Shown: positions 9,037 through 17,512, numbered from the stretch's first letter. The stretch is 64,000 bases of DNA from JACVRW01 sp963751105 (GCA_963751105.1 CAVVTG010000002.1:1054001-1118000); one strand, 5' to 3'. Notes: generated from the sequence alone by a model not told the origin. Numbers and translations are program-made.

Positions 9037-9789
9037 GTGCTGAAGCAGGTCTCCGACGACTGGTTCGTCGACTTCATGGAAGGACTGGCGGCACAGTTCT
9101 GGCGCGTCGCGTCAGAGCCCTGGGCCGATGACGACGCCGCCGCGATCGCCGCTCTGCTCGACCTTCCAGCGGGTGCGCGGGTGCTCGACGCCCCCTGCGG
9201 CGCCGGCCGCATCGCGGTGCGTCTGGCCGAGCGCGGCCTCGAGGTCACCGGCATCGACATCTCCGCGCCCGAGATCGCCGAGGCCCGGCGCGTGGCCGCC
9301 GAGCGCGGCGTGGAGGTCCGCTACGAGGTGGCCGACGTGCGCGAGGCGCCGGCCCGGCAGTACGACGCGCTCATCTGCTGGGGCAACAGCTTCGGCTATC
9401 TCCCGCACGAGGGGACCGTCGAGCAGCTGAGCGCCGCTCGCCGCGCTCTGCGGAGCGGAGGACGCCTCGTGCTCGAGACGGCCACCGTGGCGGAGTCGGC
9501 CTTCCCTCTCAACGAGAGCCTCGACTACGAAGTGGACGGCGTGCGGATGCGGGGACGAAGCCGCTACGACGCCCGCCGCAGCCGCATCGTCACGGAGCTG
9601 GAGCTGTCGGCCGAGGGCACCGGGCCGCAGACCGCTGTGTCGGTGCACCACGTCTACACCGCCGCCGAGATCGTGCGCCTGCTGGAGGGCGCGGGCTTCG
9701 CGGTGGACGAGCTGCTCGGGGACCCCGTGGCCCGTACCCCATTCGAGCTGGGCGCCCGGCGCTTGGTGGTGCTGGCGCGGGGCCGCTGA
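9037..9789 (+). CDS. Class I SAM-dependent methyltransferase
   Basis: The 250-residue product is a Rossmann-fold methyltransferase. Motif I is VLDAPCGAGRIAVRL (about 50-64), followed by the acidic residue of motif II in VTGIDIS and a motif IV-like region in DALICWGNSFGYL. The latter resembles methyltransferase_25-type small-molecule or tRNA-related enzymes. The C-terminal part (VHHVYTAAEIVRLLEGAGF) is typical of small-molecule methyltransferases. The acceptor is unknown. It stands alone between a hydrolase and the ferritin-like pair. Confidence 0.8.
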   Translation: MLKQVSDDWFVDFMEGLAAQFWRVASEPWADDDAAAIAALLDLPAGARVLDAPCGAGRIAVRLAERGLEVTGIDISAPEIAEARRVAAERGVEVRYEVADVREAPARQYDALICWGNSFGYLPHEGTVEQLSAARRALRSGGRLVLETATVAESAFPLNESLDYEVDGVRMRGRSRYDARRSRIVTELELSAEGTGPQTAVSVHHVYTAAEIVRLLEGAGFAVDELLGDPVARTPFELGARRLVVLARGR

Positions 9790-9822
9790 TCCGTTTCGCG
9801 CCAGGTTGGCGCATAGGGGGGC

Positions 9823-10509
9823 ATGGGAGAAACAACAAATCAGGAGCAGCAGGGGGCGCTGCGCGAGCTGGCAGAGGACGCCGGCTCACGCAAGCGCTTC
9901 CTGAAGATGATGGGCGGCGCAGGGGCCGCGGGAGCGTTCGCGATCTTCCTCGCCGCGTGCGGCGACGATGACGACAACTCGGCGAGCTCGGGCTCGATGG
10001 AGAAGTCCACGAACGCCGACAGCGGAACGGGCGGGGACCTGGCGATCGTCCAGTACGCCCTGACGCTCGAGCATCTGGAGACCGACTTCTACAACGCGGT
10101 CCTGGATTCAGGGGTCGTCAAGAACAAGCAGCTGGGCAAGACCGCAAGGCTGATCCGCGACGCCGAGCAGGCGCACGTGGACACGCTCACCGGTGTGGTC
10201 AAGGACCTCGGGGGCAAGCCCCAGCGGCCCAAGACCAACTTCGACGCCGTCCTCGAGGGCGGCGAGATGAAGGTCCTGGAGACGGCGGCCGTGGTGGAGA
10301 ACCTCGGCGCCGCCGCCTACCTGGGCCAGGCGGCCCGGATCAAGTCCAAGGACATCCTGGCGGCCGCGCTGTCGATCCACTCGATCGAGGCCCGCCATGC
10401 CGCGGCCCTCAACCTGGTGGTGGGGAAGACCATCGTCCCGGACGGCGCCTTCGCCAAGCCGGCCTCGATGGAAGAGGTCCTGCCCCAGGTCAAGCCGTTC
10501 CTCGCCTGA
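9823..10509 (+). CDS. Exported ferritin-like lipoprotein
   Basis: A 228-residue ferritin-like protein (Ferritin_2 type) with an export signal. After about 20 hydrophilic residues comes SRKRFLK, a near-match to the twin-arginine consensus SRRxFLK with Lys for the second Arg. A hydrophobic segment and lipobox-like FLAAC (Cys near 46) follow, with an acidic Ser-rich linker. The mature domain has repeated helices with ExxxH-type pairs (LEHLETDFYN, AEQAHVDTL, IEARHAAAL) that could bind a di-metal centre. It was probably surface-anchored. It forms a tandem pair with the related gene that follows 32 bases later. Function is unknown beyond the fold. Confidence 0.78.
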   Translation: MGETTNQEQQGALRELAEDAGSRKRFLKMMGGAGAAGAFAIFLAACGDDDDNSASSGSMEKSTNADSGTGGDLAIVQYALTLEHLETDFYNAVLDSGVVKNKQLGKTARLIRDAEQAHVDTLTGVVKDLGGKPQRPKTNFDAVLEGGEMKVLETAAVVENLGAAAYLGQAARIKSKDILAAALSIHSIEARHAAALNLVVGKTIVPDGAFAKPASMEEVLPQVKPFLA

Positions 10510-10527
10510 GCCGGCGCGGTCAGAGAA

Positions 10528-10533
10528 AAGGAG
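10528..10533 (+). promoter_or_regulatory. Ribosome binding site of second ferritin-like gene
   Basis: AAGGAG, within a longer A-rich stretch, lies 8 bases before the ATG at 10542. It confirms that start and independent initiation of the second gene of the pair. Confidence 0.65.
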
Positions 10534-10541
10534 ACACACCG

Positions 10542-11180
10542 ATGTCCAACAGCAAACTGGCTGCCCCCGAGTTGGCGGCCATAGAGATAAAGGGAATGAC
10601 CAGGCAGTCCTTCATGATGCGGGGCGCCGTGACCGCTGGTGCGGTGTACGGGCTCGGCGCGGTGGGGCCGTTCGTGAGGGAAGCGATCGCGCAGGACGGC
10701 GGCGGTGACGTCGCCATCCTCAACTTCGCGCTCACGCTCGAGTACCTCGAGGCTGCCTTCTACGACCAGGGTCTGATGATGACGAGCGGCCTCTCGATGG
10801 AGGCCAAGTCGCTCGCCACCGAGATCCGCGACAACGAGAACGAGCACGTCACGGCCCTGATGGGCACGATCAAGCAACTCGGCGGCAAGCCCGTCCCGGC
10901 TCCCGGAGTGGACTTCGGGAAGGCCTTCGCCAACGAGAAGAGCTTCCTGAAGCTGGCCCAGACCTTCGAGGACACCGGGGTGAGCGCCTACAACGGCGCG
11001 GCGCCGTCGATCCAGTCCGACGAGGTGCTGGCGGCCGCGGGGAGCATCGTTCAGGTCGAGGCCCGGCACGCCGCCGCGGTCCGGATCCTGAACGGCAAGC
11101 AGCCGGCCGCTGGGGCCTTCGATCCGGCCCTCGACATGCAGCAGGTGCTCGACGCCGTCCAGCCGTTCGTGAAGAGCTGA
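10542..11180 (+). CDS. Exported ferritin-like protein
   Basis: This 212-residue protein is a paralogue of the preceding gene. Its N-terminus (MTRQSFMMRGAVTAGAV, then a hydrophobic stretch to about residue 50) looks like an export signal, Tat-like but with a single Arg, and there is no lipobox. The mature part has the same helices: LEYLEAAFYD, NENEHVTAL, and VEARHAAAVRI near the C-terminus. These suggest a di-metal ferritin-like site. The two genes likely form one transcription unit. Whether they store iron, act in oxidative stress or bind another ligand is not shown by the sequence. Confidence 0.78.
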   Translation: MSNSKLAAPELAAIEIKGMTRQSFMMRGAVTAGAVYGLGAVGPFVREAIAQDGGGDVAILNFALTLEYLEAAFYDQGLMMTSGLSMEAKSLATEIRDNENEHVTALMGTIKQLGGKPVPAPGVDFGKAFANEKSFLKLAQTFEDTGVSAYNGAAPSIQSDEVLAAAGSIVQVEARHAAAVRILNGKQPAAGAFDPALDMQQVLDAVQPFVKS

Positions 11181-11254
11181 CCGCTCTGCACGCGGGATTG
11201 CGGCGCTCTGAAGGATTTAGGGAAGCCTTAGGGGGCGGTCGTAGCTTGGCTGAC

Positions 11255-12118
11255 GTGACCACCGAGACGCTAAGCCAGGCCGCCCCCGATCCCACCCTGG
11301 ACTCCCTTCAGCAGTTCCTGGACGGGATCGCCAAGACGCCCCTGCTCACGGCAGCGGAGGAGCTCGATCTGGCTCGGCGGATCGAGCGGGGTGACCTCGA
11401 CGCGAAGGACCACATGACGCGGGCCAACCTGCGCCTCGTGGTCTCGATCGCCAAGCGCTACCGCAACCAGGGGCTGCCCTTCCTCGATCTCATCCAGGAG
11501 GGCACGATCGGCCTGGTGAGGGCGGTAGAGAAGTTCGACTACCGCAAGGGATTCAAGTTCTCCACCTACGCCACCTGGTGGATCCGTCAGGCGATCTCGC
11601 GCGCCATCGCCGACAAGGCGCGGACGATCCGGATCCCGATCCACATCGACAACATCCTCAAGAAGCTCGACAACGCCCAGCGCAAGCTCGAGGCCAATGG
11701 CGACCGTGACGCGACGATCGAGGAGATCGCCGCCTACGCCGGCGTCGATCCCGACGAGGCGGACGTGATCATGCGCGCCGCCCAGCAGCTCGTCTCGCTC
11801 GACAAGCCGGTCGGCGACGACGGCGACGCGGCCCTGTTCGGCGACCTGATCGAGGACCAGTCGACGGCGTCACCGTTCGACGAGGCGGTCGAGCAGATGC
11901 GCGACGAGCGGCTCTACAGCGTCCTCGAGCACCTGCCCTACCGGGAGAAGCGCGTTCTCGAACTGCGTTACGGCCTCAACGGCGAGCCTCCCCAGACGCT
12001 CGACAAGGTGGCCAAGCTCTTTCAGCTGACGCGCGAGCGCACCCGCCAGATCGAAGAGGCGGCACTGCGCAAGCTGTCCACGCTCGCCGAGGCCCAGGGC
12101 CTCCGCGAAGCCGCCTAG
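11255..12118 (+). CDS. Sigma-70 family RNA polymerase sigma factor (group 1/2 type)
   Basis: The 287-residue protein has sigma regions 1.2, 2, 3 and 4. The primary-type 2.3/2.4 block (GFKFSTYATWWIRQAISRAI) and the 4.2 helix-turn-helix (TLDKVAKLFQLTRERTRQIEEAALRKL) are intact. It lacks the long acidic N-terminal region 1.1, so it may be a group 2 (HrdB-like accessory) factor rather than the housekeeping sigma. GTG at 11255 is preferred because the protein then begins just before region 1.2. An upstream TTG at 11198 would add 19 residues without family support. A hairpin follows the stop. A second sigma gene elsewhere in the genome is therefore expected. Confidence 0.88.
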   Translation: MTTETLSQAAPDPTLDSLQQFLDGIAKTPLLTAAEELDLARRIERGDLDAKDHMTRANLRLVVSIAKRYRNQGLPFLDLIQEGTIGLVRAVEKFDYRKGFKFSTYATWWIRQAISRAIADKARTIRIPIHIDNILKKLDNAQRKLEANGDRDATIEEIAAYAGVDPDEADVIMRAAQQLVSLDKPVGDDGDAALFGDLIEDQSTASPFDEAVEQMRDERLYSVLEHLPYREKRVLELRYGLNGEPPQTLDKVAKLFQLTRERTRQIEEAALRKLSTLAEAQGLREAA

Positions 12119-12156
12119 GCCCAAGGCCTGGGCCGACAGACAGCGCGACCAAGCGG

Positions 12157-12185
12157 CGACGCGTCCACGGGGGGTGGGCGCGTCG
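12157..12185 (+). terminator. Hairpin after the sigma factor gene
   Basis: Arms 12157-12163 and 12179-12185 pair over 7 bases. An inner 4-bp CCAC/GTGG stem adds to this around a 5-base G loop, with one G-U pair between. The hairpin is followed by a short T-containing stretch (TCTTA). It is a plausible transcription terminator, although the U tract is weak. Confidence 0.45.
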
Positions 12186-12192
12186 TCTTACA

Positions 12193-12198
12193 TAGACT
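12193..12198 (+). promoter_or_regulatory. Putative -10 element of the HadA-like gene
   Basis: TAGACT, identical to the hexamer before holA, lies 8 bases upstream of GTG 12207. It sits just after the sigma gene hairpin, so it likely starts the hydratase-pair transcript. Confidence 0.4.
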
Positions 12199-12206
12199 GC
12201 CGCGCC

Positions 12207-12650
12207 GTGCCCGTGAACCAGTCCGCGATAGGCAAGACCTTTCCGCCCTTCGAGTACGAGATCGGCAAGGAGAAGATCCGCGAGTACGCCCTTGCGGTGG
12301 GCGAGGACAACCCGGTCTACTTCGACCGCGAGAAGGCCCGCGCGGAGGGCTTTCGCGACATCCCCGCGCCGCCGATGTTCGCCGTCGTCTACTCGTCGGG
12401 CTCCGTCGCGCCGGGCATCTTCGACCCGGACGTGGGCATCAACTTCGCGATGATGGTCCACGGAGGACAGGAGTTCGTGTGGGGCGAGCCGGTCTGCGTG
12501 GGCGACGTGATCACCACCGAGACCACAGTCAAGGACATCTCCGAGAAGGGTGGGATGGGCTTCTACGTGTTCGAATCGGTGTCGCGCAACCAGGACGGCC
12601 AGAAGGTCGTGCGCGGCACCTGGACGAACATCGTCAGGGGGGTCTCGTGA
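12207..12650 (+). CDS. MaoC-like dehydratase N-domain protein (HadA-like)
   Basis: This 147-residue hot-dog-fold protein resembles FAS1-DH/HadA-type subunits. It starts with QSAIGKTFPPFEYEIGKEKIREYALAVGEDNP, as in HadA. The subunit lacks the catalytic hydratase-2 motif and would pair with the next gene's product. In mycobacteria HadAB dehydrates (3R)-hydroxyacyl-ACP in FAS-II. Here the acyl substrate and carrier are unknown. GTG 12207 is chosen for family N-terminus and the -10-like hexamer, and GTG 12213 is an alternative. The stop overlaps the next start by 4 bases (GTGA), implying coupled translation and a heterodimer. Confidence 0.8.
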   Translation: MPVNQSAIGKTFPPFEYEIGKEKIREYALAVGEDNPVYFDREKARAEGFRDIPAPPMFAVVYSSGSVAPGIFDPDVGINFAMMVHGGQEFVWGEPVCVGDVITTETTVKDISEKGGMGFYVFESVSRNQDGQKVVRGTWTNIVRGVS

Positions 12651-13027
12651 ACCTCGATCTCAAGGTCACGCCCGACAGGTACCTGCCGCACCGCTACGCG
12701 GGTGCGTCGGGCGACTTCAACCCCATCCACATCGACGTGGACTTCGCCAAGTCGGTCGGCCTTCCGCAGAACATCCTCCACGGCCTCTACTCGATGGCCC
12801 AGGTCGCCCGCGCCTGCACGAACGCTGCCGGCGGCGACCCGCGCTCGCTCAAGCGCCTGTCGGTGCAGTTCCGGGGCATGGGCTTCCCCGAGCAGGAGAT
12901 CGCCGTGACCGGCGAGGTCAGCGAGGAGGACGACGGCCGCCTCGTGGTGGCGGCCGAGGCCGCGCAGGGCGACAACCGCATCATCCGCAAGGGCGAGGCG
13001 GAGTTGGTCAAGGGAGAAGCCCTCTAA
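12647..13027 (+). CDS. MaoC-like (R)-specific enoyl hydratase subunit (HadB-like)
   Basis: A 126-residue hot-dog protein carrying the hydratase-2 signature in GDFNPIHID (Asp and His catalytic pair, residues about 23-31). It should be the catalytic partner of the HadA-like subunit immediately upstream. The pair would dehydrate (3R)-hydroxyacyl thioesters or hydrate 2-enoyl thioesters. The GTG start overlaps the upstream stop. The gene ends 13 bases before hrcA, an unusual neighbour for a fatty-acid enzyme. Confidence 0.85.
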   Translation: MNLDLKVTPDRYLPHRYAGASGDFNPIHIDVDFAKSVGLPQNILHGLYSMAQVARACTNAAGGDPRSLKRLSVQFRGMGFPEQEIAVTGEVSEEDDGRLVVAAEAAQGDNRIIRKGEAELVKGEAL

Positions 13028-13028
13028 G

Positions 13029-13034
13029 TACCTT
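13029..13034 (+). promoter_or_regulatory. Putative -10 element of hrcA
   Basis: TACCTT overlaps the region just after the HadB stop and lies 6 bases before GTG 13041. No CIRCE inverted repeat was seen next to it. Confidence 0.35.
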
Positions 13035-13040
13035 TGGGGG

Positions 13041-14066
13041 GTGGACATCTCCTCCCGCCAGAGCTTCATCCTGCGCAAAGTGGTGGAGGCGCACGTGGAC
13101 CTTGACCAGCCGGTGGGCTCCAAGTGGATCGCCGAGCTCCACGATGTGCCCTGGGGGCCGTCGACCGTGCGTGCCGAGCTGGCTCGTCTCGAGGAGGCCG
13201 GGCTGCTCGAGCATCCCCACACGTCGGCCGGACGGGTGCCCACCGACCGCGGCTACCGGATCTACGTCGACGACGTGCTCGTGGAGGGCCGTCTCCCGGT
13301 TCCGCGTAAGCGGCTCGAGCTGTCCACGATGCGGCGCGAGGTCGACGAGGCGATGCGCGCCACCTCCGAGCAGCTGTCCCAGGTCACGAACCTGTTGGCG
13401 CTCGTCACCGCGCCTCCGATCGAGACGGCCACGATCCGCCGGGTGGAGGTCCTGCTGCTGCAGCCCCAGGTGGCGATGGTCGTGGTCATCACCTCCACGG
13501 GCGGGGTCACCAAGCGGGTCATCTCCTACGAGCAGCCGGTGGACCCGGGGCTCGTGGACTGGGCGGTGAGCTACCTCAACGAGGCGGTGGGGGGCCTCGA
13601 CGTGGGCTCGCGCAAGCTGGCCGCGCGGTTGGCCGAGCCCGAGCTCGGTCCGGTCGAGAGCCACTTCCTCGCCACCCTGTCGGCGGCGTTCACCGAGCTC
13701 GACAGCACGGCGGAGAACACGCTCTACATGGACGGGGCCGCGCGCCTCTTGTCGGAGCACCGCGTGCAGGAGCTGTCGCAGCTCGGAGCCCTGATGGAGG
13801 TGCTCGAGCAGCGCCGCGCCCTGCTCGGCGTGCTGCGCGAGTCGCTGACCGAGCCCAGCGTCTACCTGCGCATCGGCAGCGAGAACCCCACTCCCGAGAT
13901 GCAGACCCTGAGCCTGGTGGCGGCCAACTACGGTCTGGCCCGGCGCAACCTCGGCGCGGTCTCGGTGATCGGCCCGATGCGGATGGACTACCCGCAGGCG
14001 ATCATCGCCGTGCGCCAGGCCGCGGGTGAGCTGTCGCGCTTCGTGGCCGAGGTCTACGACGAATGA
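13041..14066 (+). CDS. hrcA: Heat-inducible transcription repressor HrcA
   Basis: HrcA represses chaperone genes by binding CIRCE operators, with GroEL modulating its activity. The 341-residue protein has the N-terminal winged helix (RQSFILRKVVEAHVDLDQPV, PSTVRAELARLEEAGLLEHPHTSAGRVPTD motif split over residues 10-75). The GAF-like ligand region and the C-terminal segment ending MRMDYPQAIIAVRQAA are also present. The GTG start gives the usual N-terminus. It overlaps dnaJ by 4 bases, forming the conserved hrcA-dnaJ operon. No CIRCE element was recognised here, so targets must be elsewhere. Confidence 0.93.
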   Translation: MDISSRQSFILRKVVEAHVDLDQPVGSKWIAELHDVPWGPSTVRAELARLEEAGLLEHPHTSAGRVPTDRGYRIYVDDVLVEGRLPVPRKRLELSTMRREVDEAMRATSEQLSQVTNLLALVTAPPIETATIRRVEVLLLQPQVAMVVVITSTGGVTKRVISYEQPVDPGLVDWAVSYLNEAVGGLDVGSRKLAARLAEPELGPVESHFLATLSAAFTELDSTAENTLYMDGAARLLSEHRVQELSQLGALMEVLEQRRALLGVLRESLTEPSVYLRIGSENPTPEMQTLSLVAANYGLARRNLGAVSVIGPMRMDYPQAIIAVRQAAGELSRFVAEVYDE

Positions 14067-15184
14067 GGCGCGACCCCTACGAGGTCCTCGGGGTCGGCCG
14101 TGAGGCTGACGACCGGGAGATCAAGACGACGTTCCGGCGACTGGCCCGGGAGCTCCATCCCGACGTCAACAACCACGACCCCCAGGCCGAGGAGAAGTTC
14201 AAGGAGGCCGCTGAGGCGTACGAGATCCTCTCCAACGGAGAGCGACGAGCCACCTACGACCGCTACGGCTTCGAGGGCCTCGACTCCCGCGGGTTCGCCT
14301 CCCAGGCGCACGGCTTCGGCTCGTTCGCCGACATCTTCGACGCCTTCTTCGGCGGTGATCCCTTCGGCGGCGGCTTCGGCGGCACGGGCCGCGTGCAGGG
14401 CGGCGACCAGGCGGTGGAGATCGAGATCTCGCTCGAGGAGGCGGCACGCGGCGTGGAGGCCGAGGTGGCGTACGAGCTCGTGGACACGTGCGAGCACTGC
14501 CACGGCAACGGCGCCGAGCCGGGCACGCCGATCGACACCTGCGAGCGCTGCGGCGGCGCCGGCCGCCTGCGCGCGGTCAGCCGGACGGCGTTCGGCCAAC
14601 TGGTGCGCGAGCAGGCCTGCGACGTCTGCGGCGGCGAGGGCAAGGTCCCTCAAGAGCCCTGCCACGAGTGCGAAGGCCGGGGACGGCGCGCCGTGCGCAA
14701 GTCACTCAGCGTGGACGTGCCGGCCGGCATCGCCGACGACCAGCGCATCCGGCTCACTGGCCGCGGACACGCCGGTGAGCGCGGCGGCCCGTCCGGTGAT
14801 CTGTACGTGCTCGTCCACGTGCGCGAGGACGAGCGCTTCCTGCGCGACGGCAACGACCTGGTGACCGTGGTCGACGTACCGGCCCCGGCGGCGGCGCTCG
14901 GCTCGACCGTGAGCGTGGCCACGCTCGACGGCGACGAGGAGATCGAGGTGCCCGCCGGCACCCAGCCTGGCACCGTGGTGTCACTGCGCGGGCGCGGCAT
15001 GCCGAGCATTGGGCGCGGCCGCCGCGGCGACCAGCGGGTGGTGCTCAACGTGGTCATCCCGCGCAATCTGAGCGAGCGCCAGCGCGAGCTCCTCGGGGAG
15101 CTGCGCGAGAGCCTCACCGAGGACAACCTCCGCGAGGAGGAGCAGGAGTCGATCCTCGGGAAGCTGCGCCGGGCCTTCCGCTGA
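14063..15184 (+). CDS. dnaJ: Chaperone protein DnaJ
   Basis: DnaJ is the Hsp40 co-chaperone that stimulates DnaK ATPase and delivers substrates. The 373-residue protein has the J domain with the HPD motif near residue 32, a G/F-rich stretch (GGDPFGGGFGG region) and four zinc-binding CxxCxGxG-type repeats: CEHCHGNG, CERCGGAG, CDVCGGEG and CHECEGRG. The C-terminal substrate-binding domain follows. ATG overlaps the hrcA stop, so the two are co-translated. prmA follows after 1 base. Confidence 0.96.
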   Translation: MRRDPYEVLGVGREADDREIKTTFRRLARELHPDVNNHDPQAEEKFKEAAEAYEILSNGERRATYDRYGFEGLDSRGFASQAHGFGSFADIFDAFFGGDPFGGGFGGTGRVQGGDQAVEIEISLEEAARGVEAEVAYELVDTCEHCHGNGAEPGTPIDTCERCGGAGRLRAVSRTAFGQLVREQACDVCGGEGKVPQEPCHECEGRGRRAVRKSLSVDVPAGIADDQRIRLTGRGHAGERGGPSGDLYVLVHVREDERFLRDGNDLVTVVDVPAPAAALGSTVSVATLDGDEEIEVPAGTQPGTVVSLRGRGMPSIGRGRRGDQRVVLNVVIPRNLSERQRELLGELRESLTEDNLREEEQESILGKLRRAFR

Positions 15185-15185
15185 G

Positions 15186-16028
15186 GTGATCCGGCTCGCG
15201 GTCCGTGTGCCCGGCGAGCACGCGGAGCGGGTGATGGCCGAGCTGATCGAGCTGGCCCCCGGCGGCTTCGAGCAGGTCGACCACCCGGACGGCTTCGTCG
15301 AGTTCGGCCTGTACGGCGCTCCGGGTGAGCTGCCGGCGTTTCCCGCGGGCGAGGCCGAGCTGGCCGGCGTGCGCGTGCACGTTCGCGGCGAGGAGGTGGC
15401 CGACGACTGGGCCGAGCGCTGGCGCGAGTTTCACCGCCCCGTACTGGTGGGCGGACGAGTCTGGGTGCGTCCGCCCTGGTCCGAGCCGCGCGAGGGTGCG
15501 CTCGACCTGGTGATCGATCCCGCGCAGGCCTTCGGCACCGGCGCCCATCCCACCACCCGGCTCAGCCTGGAGCTGCTTCTGGGCCTCGGCCCGCGCGGCG
15601 CCGGCCCGCTGGCCGAGACCGGGGATGCTCGCGCGCACCGCGCGCTCGCCGATCTCGGCTGCGGCTCCGGCGTGCTGGCCATCGCAGCGGCCAGGCTCGG
15701 CTTTGCGCCTGTCACGGCGTTCGACAACGAGCGCGCGGCTCTCCAGGCCACCCGCGAGAACGCCCTGGCCAACGGCGTCGAGCTGGAGCGCGTCGAGCGT
15801 CTCGATCTGCGCGAGCAGGCGGCGCCGTGGGCACCCACCACGGTCGCCAATCTGGTTCGCCCGTTGCTGCTCCGCCTGGCCGAGCTCAACCCGGACCGTC
15901 CTGACCGGCTGATCGTCTCCGGCCTGCTCGAGGGCGAGGAGGACGAGGTGGCCGCGGCGCTGGCGCCGCTGCGGGAGAAGCGTCGGCTCGGCGCCGAGGG
16001 CTGGAGCGCCCTGCTGCTCGTGTCCTGA
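15186..16028 (+). CDS. prmA: Ribosomal protein L11 methyltransferase
   Basis: PrmA methylates ribosomal protein L11 using S-adenosylmethionine. The 280-residue product has the small N-terminal substrate-recognition domain and the Rossmann domain. In the latter are FGTGAHPTTRLSLELL (the FGTGxHxTT family motif), then DLGCGSGVLAIAAA as the SAM-binding loop, and an NLV motif in place of the usual NI(L/V). The position directly after hrcA-dnaJ is the conserved arrangement. GTG start 1 base after the dnaJ stop suggests translational coupling. Confidence 0.9.
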   Translation: MIRLAVRVPGEHAERVMAELIELAPGGFEQVDHPDGFVEFGLYGAPGELPAFPAGEAELAGVRVHVRGEEVADDWAERWREFHRPVLVGGRVWVRPPWSEPREGALDLVIDPAQAFGTGAHPTTRLSLELLLGLGPRGAGPLAETGDARAHRALADLGCGSGVLAIAAARLGFAPVTAFDNERAALQATRENALANGVELERVERLDLREQAAPWAPTTVANLVRPLLLRLAELNPDRPDRLIVSGLLEGEEDEVAAALAPLREKRRLGAEGWSALLLVS

Positions 16029-16048
16029 AGGGCGCCGGCGTCTGCGGA

Positions 16049-16054
16049 TACGCT
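16049..16054 (+). promoter_or_regulatory. Putative -10 element of the cyclase gene
   Basis: TACGCT lies 6 bases before ATG 16061, without a Shine-Dalgarno sequence, again fitting leaderless transcription. Confidence 0.35.
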
Positions 16055-16060
16055 GCGGCG

Positions 16061-16823
16061 ATGCGCCTGGTCGACCTCTCAGCCCCGATCCGCTCGAGCC
16101 CGCCCGAGACGCCCGAGGTGTTGCGCACCGACATCGAGTACTCGGGACACGCCGACGGGGCGGCCATGATCGAGTCGCTGCTCGGGGTGCCGTCGCGCCT
16201 GCTGCGCGACGGCGAGGGATGGGCGACGGAGACGTTCACCCGCTTCGGCACCCACAACTCCACCCACGTCGACTCACCCTGGCACTACAACTCGCAAGTC
16301 GGCCGGGGAGCCGGCGCAGACGATCGACGAACTGCCCCTCGACTGGTTCTTCGGACCCGCCGTGGTGCTCGATATGACGGCCAAGGAGGACGGCGACGCG
16401 ATCGAGGTGGCCGACGTCGAGGGCGAGCTCGGCCGGATCGGCCACGAGCTCGGCGAGCGTGACATCGTGCTGGTGCGGACCGGGCGCGACGCTCACATCG
16501 ACGAGCCGGGCTACATGGCGCTCGGCTGCGGGGTGACCGCCGAGGCCACCCACTGGCTGTTCGACCGCGGCGTGCGGGTGATGGGCATCGACGCCTGGGG
16601 CTGGGATGCCCCGCTTCACCTGCAGGCCCAGAAGGCACTCGAGACCGACCGGCCAGGGGTGTTCTGGGAGGCCCACCAGGCCGACCTGCCCTACTCGCAG
16701 ATCGAGCGGCTCGTCAACCTCGGCGAGCTGCCCGCCACGGGCTTCCAGCTGGCCTGCTTTCCGCTTCGCATCGAGGGCGCGAGCGGGGCGCCGGCCCGCG
16801 TGGTGGCGATCCTGCCGGACTGA
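16061..16823 (+). CDS. Cyclase-family metal-dependent hydrolase (frameshifted)
   Basis: This is a cyclase/kynurenine-formamidase-family hydrolase of about 253 residues once the frame is corrected. The metal-binding HxxTHxDxPxH motif is at residues 65-75. The reading frame breaks in the G run at 16305-16308: removing one G joins the first part to DELPLDWFFGP and on to a normal C-terminus ending RVVAILPD. The family hydrolyses cyclic or formyl amides, such as N-formylkynurenine and isatin. The substrate here is unknown, and the chromosomal distance from the trp genes gives no firm link. A sequence error is more likely than true inactivation. Confidence 0.72.
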
Positions 16824-16824
16824 T

Positions 16825-17496
16825 TCAGTCCTCCCTGGCCACCTCCGCCAGCGGCCACAGATCGTCCCACTCGTGGTCCGGTCGCTCCGGCCCCGGGGCG
16901 GGCTCGCGCCTGCGATTGACCCAGGCGGTCTGCATGCCGAGCTCCTGGGCGGTGGCGATGTCGTACTTGAAGCCGAAGGCCACGTGGAGGATCTCCTCGG
17001 CGGGCACGCCGATATCCCGCAGCGCCTTCTGGAAGGGCTCGCGCGCGGGCTTGTAGGCGCGGCAGTCCTCGGCCACGGTCACCCCGTCGAAGTCCACGCC
17101 CAGCTGCCGCAGGCTGTGGTTCATGATCGCGCGGTCGGTGTTGGAGATGATCCACAGCTTCAGGCCGGCCTCGCGCGCGGCGCGCAGCGCGGGTGCGGTG
17201 TCCGGAAACGCCTGCCAGCTCTCCATCGCCCGGGCCAGCGCCTCGCCGTCGTTCACGTTCCAGCGGTACCCGCGCTCGCCTGCCCATTCCGAGAGCGAGT
17301 CGGCCAGCACGTCGCGGTAGGCCGACCAGTCGCCGCTCAGCCGCTCGAACTGGAGCTCTTCCCAGCGCGCGCGCAGCTCCGGCCCAGGAGGCGGCTCGCG
17401 CTCGTGGCGACGAGCCAGCTCGTACAGGAACGCTGCCGCGCCGCCCTCCCAGTCGATCAGCGTGCCGTAGCAGTCGAACGTGGCCACCCGGATCAT
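16825..17496 (-). CDS. HAD-superfamily hydrolase (haloacid dehalogenase type II-like)
   Basis: The 223-residue protein has all HAD motifs: FDCYGTLID with nucleophile Asp8, ISNTD (motif II Ser/Thr region near 117), a motif III Lys in AYKP, and a distal acidic region in FGFKYDIATAQELG. The CYGTL form and the helical cap resemble type II haloacid dehalogenases, but many such proteins are phosphatases. The gene is convergent with the cyclase (1-base gap) and divergent from yqeY. Confidence 0.82.
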   Translation of the reverse strand: MIRVATFDCYGTLIDWEGGAAAFLYELARRHEREPPPGPELRARWEELQFERLSGDWSAYRDVLADSLSEWAGERGYRWNVNDGEALARAMESWQAFPDTAPALRAAREAGLKLWIISNTDRAIMNHSLRQLGVDFDGVTVAEDCRAYKPAREPFQKALRDIGVPAEEILHVAFGFKYDIATAQELGMQTAWVNRRREPAPGPERPDHEWDDLWPLAEVARED

Positions 17497-17512
17497 CCGC
17501 CATTCCTCCTTC

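Noticed and set aside
13028..13041. CIRCE operator before hrcA
   Set aside because: The inverted repeat TTAGCACTC-N9-GAGTGCTAA is not present here.
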